Below the pieces are notes generated by a model. That model was not told where the DNA came from and did not search any database. It saw nothing but the letters and a program-made list of their open reading frames with translations. The position numbers and the translations under genes are program-made. Of a DNA stretch of 64,000 nucleotides, positions 1 to 8,980 are shown one piece after another (positions within the stretch are counted from its first letter, which is position 1; each line of letters begins with the position of its first letter). Source of the DNA: Marinobacter koreensis (lineage in GTDB: Bacteria > Pseudomonadota > Gammaproteobacteria > Pseudomonadales > Oleiphilaceae); contig NZ_JAKZAJ010000005.1 in NCBI RefSeq assembly GCF_023156285.1, forward strand, positions 298,500-362,499, read 5' to 3'.

Positions 1-185
1 TGAAAGCACCCTCCCAAAGCCCTGTGGCTTTGTCTCCCGGCGCGTCACTTGTGGTGGCGCGCCAGCCTCAATCCATCTCTTCCAGTCATCCGTAGATAGT
101 CTTGTGCATAGTTCAGGGTTCGAATATATGCACCATGAAACCAAATAGCCTGATCTACAACCTCTGCTATCGAGGATGAATGACA
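1..185. other. Upstream non-coding stretch with two stem-loops
   Basis: No gene is visible before the DUF4397 lipoprotein. Two inverted repeats stand out: a 7-bp stem with a 4-base loop at 15-32 (CAAAGCC and GGCTTTG arms) and a 9-bp stem with a 7-base loop at 39-63 (GGCGCGTCA and TGGCGCGCC arms, one G-U pair). Neither has a T-tract, so they are not typical intrinsic terminators. They may close the transcript of a gene left of the window. A GAGGA ribosome-binding site lies at 172-176. Confidence 0.4.
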
Positions 186-1586
186 ATGAAGACTAACTTT
201 ATTTTGCCTATTGTGGCGGCCAGTAGTGTGTTGTTGGCTGGTTGTTTTGGTGGTGACAGCAGTTCGAAGACAAGCGTTCGTGTCGTCCATGCGTCTTCGG
301 ATGCGCCGGCGGTGAACGTTCGGGTCGACGGTGACACGGTCGTTTCCGGGGCGGACTACAAGCAGGCAGCGGTTTTGAAACCGGATGCCGGAACGACGTC
401 TATCGCGGTTGACGGAATTCTTCCGGGGGGAGCGACAACCACGGTGATCGATACCGACGCCTCACTGCGATTTGATACGAAGTACGACGTGATTGCTGTC
501 GGCAAGGTCGGAGACCAGACGATAGAACCTCTGATCCTGACAGACGATGGTGCCCGTGACAGCGAAGACAGCGTGCGTTTGCGCGTTGCCCACCTGTCGC
601 CTGACGCCCAGGATACCGTCGGAGGCCCGGTGGAGGTCTATCTGACCGCGGCCGGCGATCCGCTTCCGGCCGAGGCCTCATTCAGTTTCTCGTTCAAGGA
701 AAGCGTCGGCCCCATTGAAGTACCTGCCGGTGATTATCAGGTTCGGGTCGCGATTCCCGGAAACCCGCCGACCGTGGTATTCGACAGTGGTACGTTGTCC
801 CTGTCTGCGGGCAGTGATTTGCTCATCGGAGCGGTTGATAACACCGTGTTCGGGTCTGCTCCGATCAGTCTGCTGGTCGTTAACGGCAGTAACACAACGG
901 AAGTTCTCGACGTGGACACCAATGCCGGCGTGCGAGCGGTTCACAATTCTGCCAGTCCGACACCGGCAGTGGATATCTACCTGAATGAGGATCCCGACGG
1001 CACTCCCGCCGCCACCAATGTCGCGTTCGGCGAGACTGTGCCGGCTGCTGCAACCACGGGCGCCTATGTCCCCCTGACCAGCGGCGACAACCGGATTGTT
1101 GTAACCGCCACCACGGTAACCAGCTCCTCGGTGATCGATGCCACCCTGGCTTTTGCGAACGGTGATATCAGAACGGTGGTTGCTGCCGGCACGTTGGCTG
1201 ACGGAATCGACGCATTGGTATTCAGTGATAAAAACCGGCGGGTTGCGACGGAGGCCCGCCTGCGGGTTATCCATGGCGCAGTGGAGGCACCCAGCGTCGA
1301 TGTGTTCCTGGTCCCCACGGCGTCAGGCGGTGCGGGGGCGACCCTGATTGGAAATTCGGCGCCGGTATTGGACAACTTCGCCTATGGAACCGACTCTGGT
1401 TACCTGGGCGTCGCTGAAGGCGACTATGTGGTCTTTATCACGTCGGACGATGGTGCGACTGAACTCTACAAGTCGCCGAATCTTAGCCTGGACGCAGGTG
1501 GTGTCTATACCGCGGTTGCCCGTAAGAACGACGCCGGGGGCAGTGTTGCGACAGTCACCCTTCTGGATGACTTTGTCGCGCCATAA
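186..1586 (+). CDS. DUF4397 repeat lipoprotein
   Basis: Predicted secreted lipoprotein of 466 residues. A short signal peptide ends in the lipobox LLAGC, followed by Gly and Asp, so the mature protein should be lipid-anchored. The mature part carries four DUF4397-type repeats of about 100 residues, each opening with an R-V-x-H-x-S/A-x-x-A/S-P-x-V-x-V/I pattern (RVVHASSDAPAVNV, RVAHLSPDA, RAVHNSASPTPAVDI, RVIHGAVEAPSVDV). DUF4397 is a beta-sandwich-like domain of unknown role found in exported proteins. An ATG at 180 is also possible, but the GAGGA at 172-176 is better spaced for the ATG at 186. It is monocistronic and closed by a strong terminator. Confidence 0.85.
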   Translation: MKTNFILPIVAASSVLLAGCFGGDSSSKTSVRVVHASSDAPAVNVRVDGDTVVSGADYKQAAVLKPDAGTTSIAVDGILPGGATTTVIDTDASLRFDTKYDVIAVGKVGDQTIEPLILTDDGARDSEDSVRLRVAHLSPDAQDTVGGPVEVYLTAAGDPLPAEASFSFSFKESVGPIEVPAGDYQVRVAIPGNPPTVVFDSGTLSLSAGSDLLIGAVDNTVFGSAPISLLVVNGSNTTEVLDVDTNAGVRAVHNSASPTPAVDIYLNEDPDGTPAATNVAFGETVPAAATTGAYVPLTSGDNRIVVTATTVTSSSVIDATLAFANGDIRTVVAAGTLADGIDALVFSDKNRRVATEARLRVIHGAVEAPSVDVFLVPTASGGAGATLIGNSAPVLDNFAYGTDSGYLGVAEGDYVVFITSDDGATELYKSPNLSLDAGGVYTAVARKNDAGGSVATVTLLDDFVAP

Positions 1587-1609
1587 CGGGGAATGGACCC
1601 GAAGGAGAG

Positions 1610-1636
1610 AGCCCCGGCAATGCCGGGGCTTTTTAT
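1610..1636 (+). terminator. Intrinsic terminator after the DUF4397 gene
   Basis: A GC-rich perfect stem (AGCCCCGGCA pairing with TGCCGGGGCT) is followed directly by TTTT. It ends the plus-strand transcript 24 bases after the stop. It touches the 3' end of dacB from the other strand, but on that side there is no T-run, so it should act mainly on the plus strand. Confidence 0.85.
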
Positions 1637-3201
1637 TGAATGGCCGTATTGACGTTGTCTGAACTTGCCTGGGAAATCGCTGTGCCCGTCGGTGGGCGGT
1701 AATGGAGTGAGTAGAGCACACGATCCAGAACGGCCTGACCGTTCCAGGCCGGATCGTTATTGACCATGCCTACGATGGCCCAGGTGGTGTTGTTCTCATC
1801 CCGGGCAAAGCCGGCAATGGAACGTACATTTTCCAGAAAGCCTGTCTTTATGCGGCCTTCGCCAACCAGACCGGTATTTCGCAGGCGCCGAGCCATGGTG
1901 CCGTCCATAGCGATAATGGGCATGGACGTCATGAGGTCGGCTGCGTAGGGGCTGTTCCAGGCATGCTGGAGGATCTGAACCTCCTGGCGGGCCGTGATGC
2001 GGCCATGGCGACTCAGGCCGGCCCCGTTATCGATGACCAGACCCTGGGTCTTGATGCCTTTATCCTCCAGCCAGTCGTGAATCACCCGGATGCCGGCGAC
2101 GCGATCGTCCTGTTCGTCGTCCTTCCGGTTCTCCGCCCCGATGGTCAGCAGCATCTGCCTTGCCATGACGTTGCTGCTCCACTTGTTGATGTCACGTACC
2201 ATCGTCACCAGATCCGGGGAACTGGTTTTGAGAATCAGACGGGCGTCCTCTGGCGTCATTCCTGTCATGCTGGCGCCGGTAATGGTGACGCCGGTATCCG
2301 CCAGAACCGAACGGATCAGCGAGGCGGTGTACTGCTCGTGGGGCAGCAGTGACAGATAGGTGGTCGTCCGGCATCCGCTGGGCAAACTGCCGGTCACACG
2401 CACCGTGACCTGCATGTTATCGCCGAACACCGGAGTCCAGTCGAATTGGTGGCGTCCGGGGCAAGGACCTTCCGGAGCAGAGGTGACGCGGTTGTCGATG
2501 CGAACATCCTCAAGCTTGGGAGTGCTCCACGCCTGAGTGCCCCGTTCATCCGCCCGCACCTGAAAGTGCAGAAGATTCAGGTTGGTGAGATAGGCCGAGG
2601 GCTCAACCAGGAACGGTGCATAGGGGTTGTCGCCGTTGTCATCGAACTGGGGGCCATTGTCACTCAGGCGGAAGTAGCTGCCATCAAGCACCAGGTGGCC
2701 GTCGATTTTGGTGATGCCCATATCGTGCAGTTCGTGGAGCGTGGACCATAGCCGCTCAATCGTCAGCTTGGGATCACCACCGAAGCGGACATACAGATTA
2801 CCGGTCAGGGTATCGCCAACCATCTTGCCATCGGTCAGGAAATCGGTATCCCATCGGTGTGTCGGGCCCAGGATTTCGAGCGCGGCGTAGGTTGTAACCA
2901 GCTTCATGATGGAGCCGGGGCTCCTGGGTTCGTCAGCGTTCACGTACTGCTCGATGCCCGGGCCATTCAACGGAACGGCAGCGACACTCAGTGCCTCGTC
3001 ACTGTGGAGGGATTTGGTCGCGTAGTCCCGTACTTCCTTGCTCCATAAGCGAGTGGGAATGGCATCGCTTCCCGGTGCCGCCAGGGCCGTGGTTGCGAAT
3101 GCGGCAACCAGGGCGGCAGTGCCCGTTGACCGGATAAAACGGCGAATCGATTGCGGCACACGTGTTTGCCCGTATCTGCGTCGCGGAAGCCTGGAATCCA
3201 T
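1633..3201 (-). CDS. dacB: D-alanyl-D-alanine carboxypeptidase/endopeptidase (PBP4, peptidase S13)
   Basis: Low-molecular-mass penicillin-binding protein of 522 residues that trims or cleaves peptidoglycan stem peptides in the periplasm. The N-terminus has a basic stretch, then a hydrophobic segment ending AFATTALAA, consistent with an export signal. The three S13 active-site motifs are all present in order: SxxK (SIMK, near residue 96), SxN (SSN, near residue 340) and KTG (near residue 452). Length fits the PBP4 family (about 480-520). The start has AAAGGACGGG just upstream. It is a single gene, convergent with the DUF4397 gene. Confidence 0.93.
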   Translation of the reverse strand: MDSRLPRRRYGQTRVPQSIRRFIRSTGTAALVAAFATTALAAPGSDAIPTRLWSKEVRDYATKSLHSDEALSVAAVPLNGPGIEQYVNADEPRSPGSIMKLVTTYAALEILGPTHRWDTDFLTDGKMVGDTLTGNLYVRFGGDPKLTIERLWSTLHELHDMGITKIDGHLVLDGSYFRLSDNGPQFDDNGDNPYAPFLVEPSAYLTNLNLLHFQVRADERGTQAWSTPKLEDVRIDNRVTSAPEGPCPGRHQFDWTPVFGDNMQVTVRVTGSLPSGCRTTTYLSLLPHEQYTASLIRSVLADTGVTITGASMTGMTPEDARLILKTSSPDLVTMVRDINKWSSNVMARQMLLTIGAENRKDDEQDDRVAGIRVIHDWLEDKGIKTQGLVIDNGAGLSRHGRITARQEVQILQHAWNSPYAADLMTSMPIIAMDGTMARRLRNTGLVGEGRIKTGFLENVRSIAGFARDENNTTWAIVGMVNNDPAWNGQAVLDRVLYSLHYRPPTGTAISQASSDNVNTAIQ

Positions 3202-3508
3202 GATGCCCGTCCTTTGCGTTCTTATCCTTCAACAATAGCTGATACCGACGAAATCTACTATGCAGAAAAGCTCTACATGACGTTAAAAAATGCCAGTAGG
3301 GTCGTTGTTTGTATTGGGTTTTTGTGACAGCTTGTAAGTGGTCTTTGGAAAACAGTGGGTTAGGTGGGGTAAGCCGGGGTGGTTAATGTCAATGGCCCGA
3401 TGTGCAAATCTGACGACGCTTGCGCCGGCATTTGAGTCATGGAATTCCGAACGGAATCGTCGTCTCCTGTAGAGGTCTCCACGTCGAGAACAAAAACAGG
3501 AGGACACC
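3202..3508. other. Divergent intergenic region, no gene seen
   Basis: This 307-base gap separates the divergent dacB and the His-rich protein gene. It must contain promoters for both, but I find no convincing -35/-10 pair. A perfect 12-bp palindrome, TTCCGAACGGAA, sits at 3445-3456, about 50 bases before the plus-strand start, and could be an operator. The ribosome-binding site CAGGAGG at 3498-3504 serves the plus-strand gene. Confidence 0.4.
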
Positions 3509-3988
3509 ATGATCGGTATTCCCATAGGCCTGCTGACTGCCAACGCAGTGGAATGGGTCTTTCACAAGCATATACTCCACAACCGGGGTCGTAATCGGGA
3601 CAGTTTCTGGTCGTTCCACTGGCACGATCACCACCGCAACGTCCGAAAGAATGGCTTTGTCGACGAAGACTACCGGAATCCGCCGCTGACCTGGAACGCA
3701 CAGACCAAGGAGGTGGCCGCGTTGGTTGCCGGCGCTGCCGCTGTGACGCCGCTGTTACCGGTGGCCCCCTTTTTCGTGGGCACCCTGTATTACAGTGCCT
3801 GGAATTATTACCGGGTACACAAGCGGTCCCACCTGGATCCCGACTGGGCCCGGGAAAACCTGCCGTGGCACTACGATCATCATATGGGGCCGAACCCCAA
3901 CGCCAACTGGTGCGTAACCCGGCCCTGGTTTGACCAGATCATGGGGACCCGGGAGCCAATGAATGATCGGACGTTGTTGGCACAATAG
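3509..3988 (+). CDS. Small fatty-acid-hydroxylase-like membrane protein with histidine clusters
   Basis: 159-residue protein with the histidine clusters of the fatty acid hydroxylase/sterol desaturase superfamily: HKHILH (near residue 19), HWHDHH (near 37), HKRSH (near 109) and HYDHH (near 122). These normally bind a di-iron centre facing the cytoplasm. One strongly hydrophobic hairpin-like segment lies between the second and third clusters, fitting a membrane protein. It is much shorter than typical family members (200-300 residues), so the substrate is unclear. The start is set by CAGGAGG. It may be co-transcribed with the following GST-fold gene (32-base gap). Confidence 0.7.
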   Translation: MIGIPIGLLTANAVEWVFHKHILHNRGRNRDSFWSFHWHDHHRNVRKNGFVDEDYRNPPLTWNAQTKEVAALVAGAAAVTPLLPVAPFFVGTLYYSAWNYYRVHKRSHLDPDWARENLPWHYDHHMGPNPNANWCVTRPWFDQIMGTREPMNDRTLLAQ

Positions 3989-4020
3989 ACATGATTCGAT
4001 CCAACCAACAAGGAAACCCT

Positions 4021-4791
4021 ATGCTGAATGCGTTAAGGCACAACCTGAATGTGCTTGAGTCGGTTGCAACGTCCTCTTTTGCCGCGTGGCGCGGTTGCCT
4101 GGTGGTCTCGGCGGCAGAACAGCCGGAAAAGCCAATCATCCTGTATGACATGGAAGCCTGCCCCTATTGCCGCAGGGTGCGGGAAGTGCTGACGGCATTG
4201 CATCTGGATGTCGAGATCCGTCCATGCCCCAAGGATGGTCGGGTTTACCGGCCCGAAGCCGAGTCGATTGGAGGGAAGCAGCAGTTTCCGCTGTTGGTGG
4301 ACGAGAATACCGGAACGGTCCTTTATGAGTCCGGCGATATCGTCGAGTACCTTTTCCGTCAGTATGCCCACCGGCCTGTGCCGGGCTATTACGCCGGCAA
4401 GGTATGGCAGCCGGCCCTGAGCTCCCTTGGCTCTGCCGCCAGTGAGCTACGCGGCCTGCACGCCACACCCGGGAAACGGCCTGCACAGGGATTGCATTTG
4501 TGGAGTTTCGAGGGGAGCCCCTTCTCACGGCTGGTGCGGGAAAAGCTCTGCGAACTGGAGATTCCTTATACCCTGCACAACATCGGCAAGGAACACTGGA
4601 CTGAAATCGGGCCTGCAAAACAGCGCATCAAGCCCGGGCAATACAGGCCGATACCGGGCGGTAAGCGGGATGCCTTCTTTGAGCAGCACGGCCGGGTCCA
4701 GGTTCCCTATCTGGAAGACCCCAACACCGGCACGTCCATGTTTGAATCTGCACGTATATTGAAGTATCTGGAGGAACAATACGGCAGCTGA
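4021..4791 (+). CDS. Tandem glutathione S-transferase N-terminal (thioredoxin-fold) protein
   Basis: 256-residue protein with two thioredoxin-like GST N-terminal domains in series. The first (about residues 38-115) opens with ILYDMEACPYCRRVREVL, holding a CPYC redox motif, and later PLLVDENTGTVLYESGDIVEYL, a typical GST N-terminal end. The second (about 158-256) repeats the pattern with LWSFEGSPFSRLVREKL, where the cysteines are replaced by serines, and ends PYLEDPNTGTSMFESARILKYL. No GST helical C-terminal domain is visible. I prefer the ATG at 4021, preceded by AAGGA at 4009-4013, over an in-frame ATG at 3991. Enzymatic role unknown; glutathione-dependent redox chemistry is inference. Confidence 0.8.
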   Translation: MLNALRHNLNVLESVATSSFAAWRGCLVVSAAEQPEKPIILYDMEACPYCRRVREVLTALHLDVEIRPCPKDGRVYRPEAESIGGKQQFPLLVDENTGTVLYESGDIVEYLFRQYAHRPVPGYYAGKVWQPALSSLGSAASELRGLHATPGKRPAQGLHLWSFEGSPFSRLVREKLCELEIPYTLHNIGKEHWTEIGPAKQRIKPGQYRPIPGGKRDAFFEQHGRVQVPYLEDPNTGTSMFESARILKYLEEQYGS

Positions 4792-4828
4792 TGCTGTCAT
4801 TAACCGCAGGCGCGCGGGAGGAAGCACA

Positions 4829-5761
4829 ATGGCTGGGGTGTCAAGGCGAAGATTCCTGATTGGAGCCGGCCTGGGCAGCCTGGCGCTGGCGTCTTCCCCA
4901 TTGCTGGCAGGGAAGATGGCGACTCCCGGCGACGCGCCTCAGCTCCGCCCGATTCCTTCGACGGGCGAACCTCTCCCCGCCATCGGCATGGGCACCTGGA
5001 TAACCTTCAATGTTGGCAGTGACCAGCGGCTGATCGAGCAGCGCACTCGCGTTCTGGAGACGTTCCTGGAACTTGGAGGCGCGGTCATTGACTGCTCGCC
5101 CATGTATGGCAGTTCGGCAGATGTTGTCGGTGCCGCTCTGGAAACACTCGATGCGCACGACCGGGTCTTCGCCGCTTCCAAGATATGGACGGGCGACGGT
5201 TCAAAGACCCGCGAGCAGGCGGCGAGCTCTGCGGGGCGCTGGGGAATTCCGCGATTTGATCTGCTACAGGTCCATAATCTGCTTTCCTGGCAGGACCATC
5301 TGGCTACGCTGAAAGACATGAAGGCCAGAGGCGAGGTCCGTTATCTGGGGATCACCACCTCACACGGTCGGCGGCATGACGAACTCGCCCGGGTGATCGA
5401 GACGGAAGACCTCGACTTTGTTCAGCTCACCTACAACGTCCTGGATCGTGAAGCCGATAAGCGCCTGTTGCCGCTGGCCCAGGAGCGGGGCGTTGCGGTC
5501 ATCGTGAACCGGCCATTCCAGGGCGGCTCCCTGTTTCGACGTTTCCAGACCGAGCCTTTGCCTGGCTGGGCTGCCGAGGCCGGTATAGGAACCTGGGCGG
5601 CGTTCTTCCTGAAATTCATCATCTCTCATCCGGCCGTGACCTGCGCGATACCGGCGACGACGCGAATAGAGCATATGCGGGAAAACATGGGCGCCATGTA
5701 TGGCCCGCTTCCGGACGCCGGCCAGCGCAGGAGGATGGCCGAGTATGTGAGGCAGCTGTGA
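4829..5761 (+). CDS. Tat-exported aldo/keto reductase
   Basis: 310-residue aldo/keto reductase-fold protein carrying a twin-arginine signal at the N-terminus (SRRRFLIGAG, then a hydrophobic core and an LLAG cleavage region). The AKR barrel follows with GMGTW, VIDCSPMYG (the Asp/Tyr region of the active site), AASKIW (Lys region) and LLQVHNLLSW (His region). Family members reduce carbonyls with NADPH, normally in the cytoplasm; a Tat-exported member must carry its cofactor folded inside. A GTGA overlap couples its stop to the start of the following membrane protein, suggesting a two-gene operon. Confidence 0.85.
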   Translation: MAGVSRRRFLIGAGLGSLALASSPLLAGKMATPGDAPQLRPIPSTGEPLPAIGMGTWITFNVGSDQRLIEQRTRVLETFLELGGAVIDCSPMYGSSADVVGAALETLDAHDRVFAASKIWTGDGSKTREQAASSAGRWGIPRFDLLQVHNLLSWQDHLATLKDMKARGEVRYLGITTSHGRRHDELARVIETEDLDFVQLTYNVLDREADKRLLPLAQERGVAVIVNRPFQGGSLFRRFQTEPLPGWAAEAGIGTWAAFFLKFIISHPAVTCAIPATTRIEHMRENMGAMYGPLPDAGQRRRMAEYVRQL

Positions 5762-6465
5762 GTGGGGCGAGCTGGCTGAGCTACTCACTCCAGGACTTTG
5801 TCATGTTCGGCCCTGAGGTATTGCTCAGGCTGTTCATCCGGATCAACGAAGCGGTCTGGCCGTGGCAGTCATTGTGGTTGGTGGCCGGGCTATTGCTGCC
5901 GTGGCTGGGCTGTAAAGTCGCCGAATGGCCAAGACGGCTGGCCATGGCGCTGGCGGGCCTGGCCTGGATTGGCTGCGGTTATCTGTTCATGGTGCGCTAT
6001 TACGGCCCTGTGAACACGCCTGCGACCTGGTTTGGCTGGGCCTTTGTGATCGAGGGATTGCTGCTGTTGATGCTCCGGGGAAGGGCGCTTCCCATTCCGC
6101 TGGGTTTACCGCTGGCGGTGGCCGGATGGTTGGTCATCCTGGTGTTGCCCTGGCTGGCTGTGCTGCAATCGGGGGACGTCAGGGCGCTGGCGCTGTTCGG
6201 CATGGCGCCAGGAGTAACGGTTGCGGCTACGGTGCTGCTGTTTGCCCGTCAACCGTTACTGCTGCGCTGGTTTCTGTTGCTGGTGCCTCTTGCCTGGAGC
6301 CTGTTCAGTGCCCTCACATACTGGTCTCTGGGCACCTACTGGCTCCTGGGTTTTCCATTGGCGACGCTGTTTCTTCTCGTCGTAGCGTTGCGAGTCAGTC
6401 CCAGTCCGGTGCAAAGCCGGGGTCTGCAATCCGTTCGCCCCGATCCAGAGCGTCGATTGCCTTGA
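5758..6465 (+). CDS. Polytopic inner-membrane protein, function unknown
   Basis: 235-residue, strongly hydrophobic protein rich in Leu, Trp and Gly, with about six or seven predicted membrane segments starting near residue 25. I do not recognise a family motif. The GTG start overlaps the stop of the Tat-exported aldo/keto reductase by four bases, so the two are probably translationally coupled. The last 24 residues overlap the 3' end of the convergent dkgB by 71 bases. The soluble C-terminal tail is therefore the least certain part. Confidence 0.7.
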   Translation: MSGASWLSYSLQDFVMFGPEVLLRLFIRINEAVWPWQSLWLVAGLLLPWLGCKVAEWPRRLAMALAGLAWIGCGYLFMVRYYGPVNTPATWFGWAFVIEGLLLLMLRGRALPIPLGLPLAVAGWLVILVLPWLAVLQSGDVRALALFGMAPGVTVAATVLLFARQPLLLRWFLLLVPLAWSLFSALTYWSLGTYWLLGFPLATLFLLVVALRVSPSPVQSRGLQSVRPDPERRLP

Positions 6466-7204
6466 TGTCTTCGCCGCTCAACTCGATCTCCAGTGCGTCC
6501 AGATTTGCCTTCTGGTGGGCCGGACGAGTGGACGACGGTATTGGCACAATACCCCGCGAGGCAACCCAGGCAATGGCAATCTGGGCGGGGGTGGCATTGT
6601 GGTTCTCCGCAATGCGTTGCAGGGTTTCGTCTTCCATGACCTTGCCGACCGCCAGGGGCATGTAGCCGGTCACCGTGATGCCCAGTTTCCGGGCGTGGTC
6701 CACAACCTTCCGGTTGGCGAGGAACGGGTGAACCTCCACCTGGTTGGTGAAGATGCTGGCGTCACCGAGTATGCGTTTTGCCTCGTCCATCTGGGCGCAA
6801 GTGAAGTTCGAGATGCCGATGTGCTCCGCGAGCCCTTCCCGCTGGGCGTCTTTCAACGCGCCCAGGTATTCTTCCATGGGCACTTCATCGCCTGGCGAAG
6901 GCCAGTGAATCAGAGCCAGGTCCACATGATCGGTTTTTAGGCGGTCAAGACTGCCCTGGAGGCTGTTGATCAGATCGCTGGCATGGAGCTTGTCGTGCCA
7001 GATCTTGGTGGTCAGAAAAATCTCCCGGCGCGGAATGCCGCTGGATGTGATGCCATCACCGACGGCGGCCTCGTTGTCGTACATCTGTGCGGTATCAATA
7101 TGGCGATAGCCCAGCGACAGGGCACTCTTGACGGCATCGCGGGCATCATTGCCCTTGAGCCGGAACGTGCCCATACCGATTTTCGGAAGCGTGGTGAACG
7201 ACAT
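6395..7204 (-). CDS. dkgB: 2,5-diketo-D-gluconate reductase B-type aldo/keto reductase
   Basis: 269-residue cytoplasmic aldo/keto reductase closely resembling E. coli DkgB: GTFRLKGNDA, YRHIDTAQMYDNEAAVG (catalytic Asp and Tyr), TTKIWHDKL (catalytic Lys), ALIHWPSPGDEV (catalytic His), GISNF and IPSSTRP. It should reduce 2,5-diketogluconate or, more generally, methylglyoxal-type aldehydes with NADPH. A longer reading from a TTG at 7219 would translate the Shine-Dalgarno GCAGGAGGAG itself, so the ATG at 7204 is the real start. It converges on and overlaps the membrane protein gene by 71 bases. Confidence 0.9.
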   Translation of the reverse strand: MSFTTLPKIGMGTFRLKGNDARDAVKSALSLGYRHIDTAQMYDNEAAVGDGITSSGIPRREIFLTTKIWHDKLHASDLINSLQGSLDRLKTDHVDLALIHWPSPGDEVPMEEYLGALKDAQREGLAEHIGISNFTCAQMDEAKRILGDASIFTNQVEVHPFLANRKVVDHARKLGITVTGYMPLAVGKVMEDETLQRIAENHNATPAQIAIAWVASRGIVPIPSSTRPAHQKANLDALEIELSGEDIKAIDALDRGERIADPGFAPDWD

Positions 7205-7329
7205 GCTCTCCTCCTGCAATCAATGTGTAGATAAGAACGTGATGGTGTGGCACTGGTTCTTCAAGGGCCCCGCCGGTATCATCGCGCCTGAATGATTATG
7301 ATGAATCCAGAAATTCGGGGCTGAAACCC

Positions 7330-7743
7330 ATGCTGACCGGCCAGTGCCTCTGTGGCGATGTCTCCTTTGAATACGATGGTCCGCTGGGACCGATTGCTCT
7401 GTGTCACTGCAGCCAGTGTCGACGGGCACATGGCAGCGCCTTTTCCGCCAGTGCGCCGGTCCAGCGCATCCGTCTCCGGTTTCTCTCTGGCGAGGAACGG
7501 ATCACCGAATTCGAATCACGTCCCGGCAAATACCGTGCATTCTGCTCCCGCTGTGGCAGCCAACTCTATAGCCGGGTGGACGCGATCCCGGGCATTCTCC
7601 GGTTACGGGTCGGTGTGATTAACGAGCCGCTGGGTAAAGCGCCGGCGCAACATGCCTTCGTCGGGTCCAAGTCGGACTGGTTCGAGATCACCGATAGCAT
7701 ACCCCAATACGAGAAGACGGACAGAACCAACGATCCGCACTGA
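7330..7743 (+). CDS. GFA/CENP-V family zinc protein
   Basis: 137-residue protein of the glutathione-dependent formaldehyde-activating (GFA/CENP-V) family. Zinc-binding cysteines are present in the expected pattern: CLCG near residue 6, CHCSQCRR near residue 27 and FCSRCGS near residue 73. The family founder binds S-hydroxymethylglutathione, but most bacterial members have no proven substrate. It lies alone between the divergent dkgB and the convergent sugar dehydrogenase gene, whose stop is 3 bases away. Confidence 0.88.
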   Translation: MLTGQCLCGDVSFEYDGPLGPIALCHCSQCRRAHGSAFSASAPVQRIRLRFLSGEERITEFESRPGKYRAFCSRCGSQLYSRVDAIPGILRLRVGVINEPLGKAPAQHAFVGSKSDWFEITDSIPQYEKTDRTNDPH

Positions 7744-7745
7744 AA

Positions 7746-8867
7746 TCAGCCCTCCGGCAGGATGCGATATACCTTGCCGTCGGGTGAATCGGTCAGTAGC
7801 CAGAGTCCACCGTCCGGCCCCATTCGCACGTCCCGGATGCGCTCCCCGAGTTCTGTCAGCAGGTCTTCCTCTTCGGTGACACGGCCTTGCGCCAACTCGA
7901 GCCTGACCAGCTTGCGCGCTTTGAGCGCTCCCACGAACAGATCCCCCTGCCATTGCGGAAACGACGTTCCGGTATAGAACGCCATGCCCGAGGGTGCAAT
8001 GGAAGGTACCCAGTAATGCAGTGGCTGGGCCATGCCTTCCTTGTGGGTATAGGGCGTGATGGGTACGCCGGAATAGTCGATGCCGTAGGTGATTTCAGGC
8101 CAGCCATAGTTGGTGCCGGCACGGAGTATGTTGATCTCGTCGCCACCCCTCGGACCATGTTCGTGGGTCCAGATGTCGCCTGTGGCCGGGTGAATCGTCA
8201 TACCCTGGATATTGCGGTTGCCATAGGTAAACAGAGTCGGCCTGGCGTCGTCGCGAGCCAGGAATGGATTCCCGGGCGCGGGTTGGCCGTTAATGGTTAT
8301 TCGGTGGACACCGCCGGCGTCGTCAGCGAGGTCCTGGGCCCGGTCACGGGTTCCCCGGTCGCCAACCGCGATGTATAGAAGGCCCTTCCGATCAAACGCC
8401 ATCCTCCCGGCAAAGTGGTGGGAAGTGCCTGCGCGGGGCAGGGCTTCGAAAATGACCGTTACGTTGGTCAGGCCACGATCACCGAGCCTGGCACGGGCTA
8501 CCCATGTGGTCATGCCTTCCCCCGATCGGTGGGCGTAACTCAGAAACAGGGTCTGATTGTTGGCGAACTCCGGGTGCAACACGATGTCCAGCAGACCTCC
8601 CTGGCCTGAGACCACCAGATCCGGCAGGCCCGTCAGCGGTGCCGGATCCAGCACACCATCGCGAATCCGCCGAAGCCGGCCCGCTCGTTCCGTGACCAGT
8701 ATGTCGCCATTGGGCAGAAAGGCCAGGCTCCAGGGGTGAGCGAGACCTGTCGCCACGGTTTCAAGCTGAAAATCCGCCTCGTCCGACGAAAACGACTGAT
8801 CGGCTTGCGCCCCGAAAGATATGAGCAGGGCACCGCTGTACATTGCCAGCTTTCGAAACATATTCAT
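7746..8867 (-). CDS. Periplasmic PQQ-dependent sugar dehydrogenase (YliI/Asd-type)
   Basis: 373-residue exported protein with a signal peptide (FRKLAMYSGALLISFGAQA) followed by a six-bladed beta-propeller of the glucose/sorbosone dehydrogenase family. Family hallmarks include GLAHPWSLAFLPNGDILVTER, LDIVLHPEF, GDRGTRDRAQD, GNRNIQG and HEHGPRGGDEIN, which carry the PQQ and calcium-binding residues. Members oxidise aldose sugars in the periplasm. The ATG at 8867 is preceded by GGGAGG; an upstream in-frame start at 8906 lacks support. No PQQ biosynthesis genes are in the window. Confidence 0.9.
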   Translation of the reverse strand: MNMFRKLAMYSGALLISFGAQADQSFSSDEADFQLETVATGLAHPWSLAFLPNGDILVTERAGRLRRIRDGVLDPAPLTGLPDLVVSGQGGLLDIVLHPEFANNQTLFLSYAHRSGEGMTTWVARARLGDRGLTNVTVIFEALPRAGTSHHFAGRMAFDRKGLLYIAVGDRGTRDRAQDLADDAGGVHRITINGQPAPGNPFLARDDARPTLFTYGNRNIQGMTIHPATGDIWTHEHGPRGGDEINILRAGTNYGWPEITYGIDYSGVPITPYTHKEGMAQPLHYWVPSIAPSGMAFYTGTSFPQWQGDLFVGALKARKLVRLELAQGRVTEEEDLLTELGERIRDVRMGPDGGLWLLTDSPDGKVYRILPEG

Positions 8868-8980
8868 GGAAACCTCCCGCCGGGGATCTACCCCGATAAT
8901 CAGCATAGCAGCCGGAAGCTCTCATGGTTGTGTCGCGCTGATGCGCGAGGACGATTTTCGATCAGTGCCGGATCCCCGGG

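Noticed and set aside
4829..7204. The two aldo/keto reductases as a recent tandem duplication
   Set aside because: They lie on opposite strands, belong to different subfamilies, and only one has a Tat signal; motifs differ too much for a recent copy.
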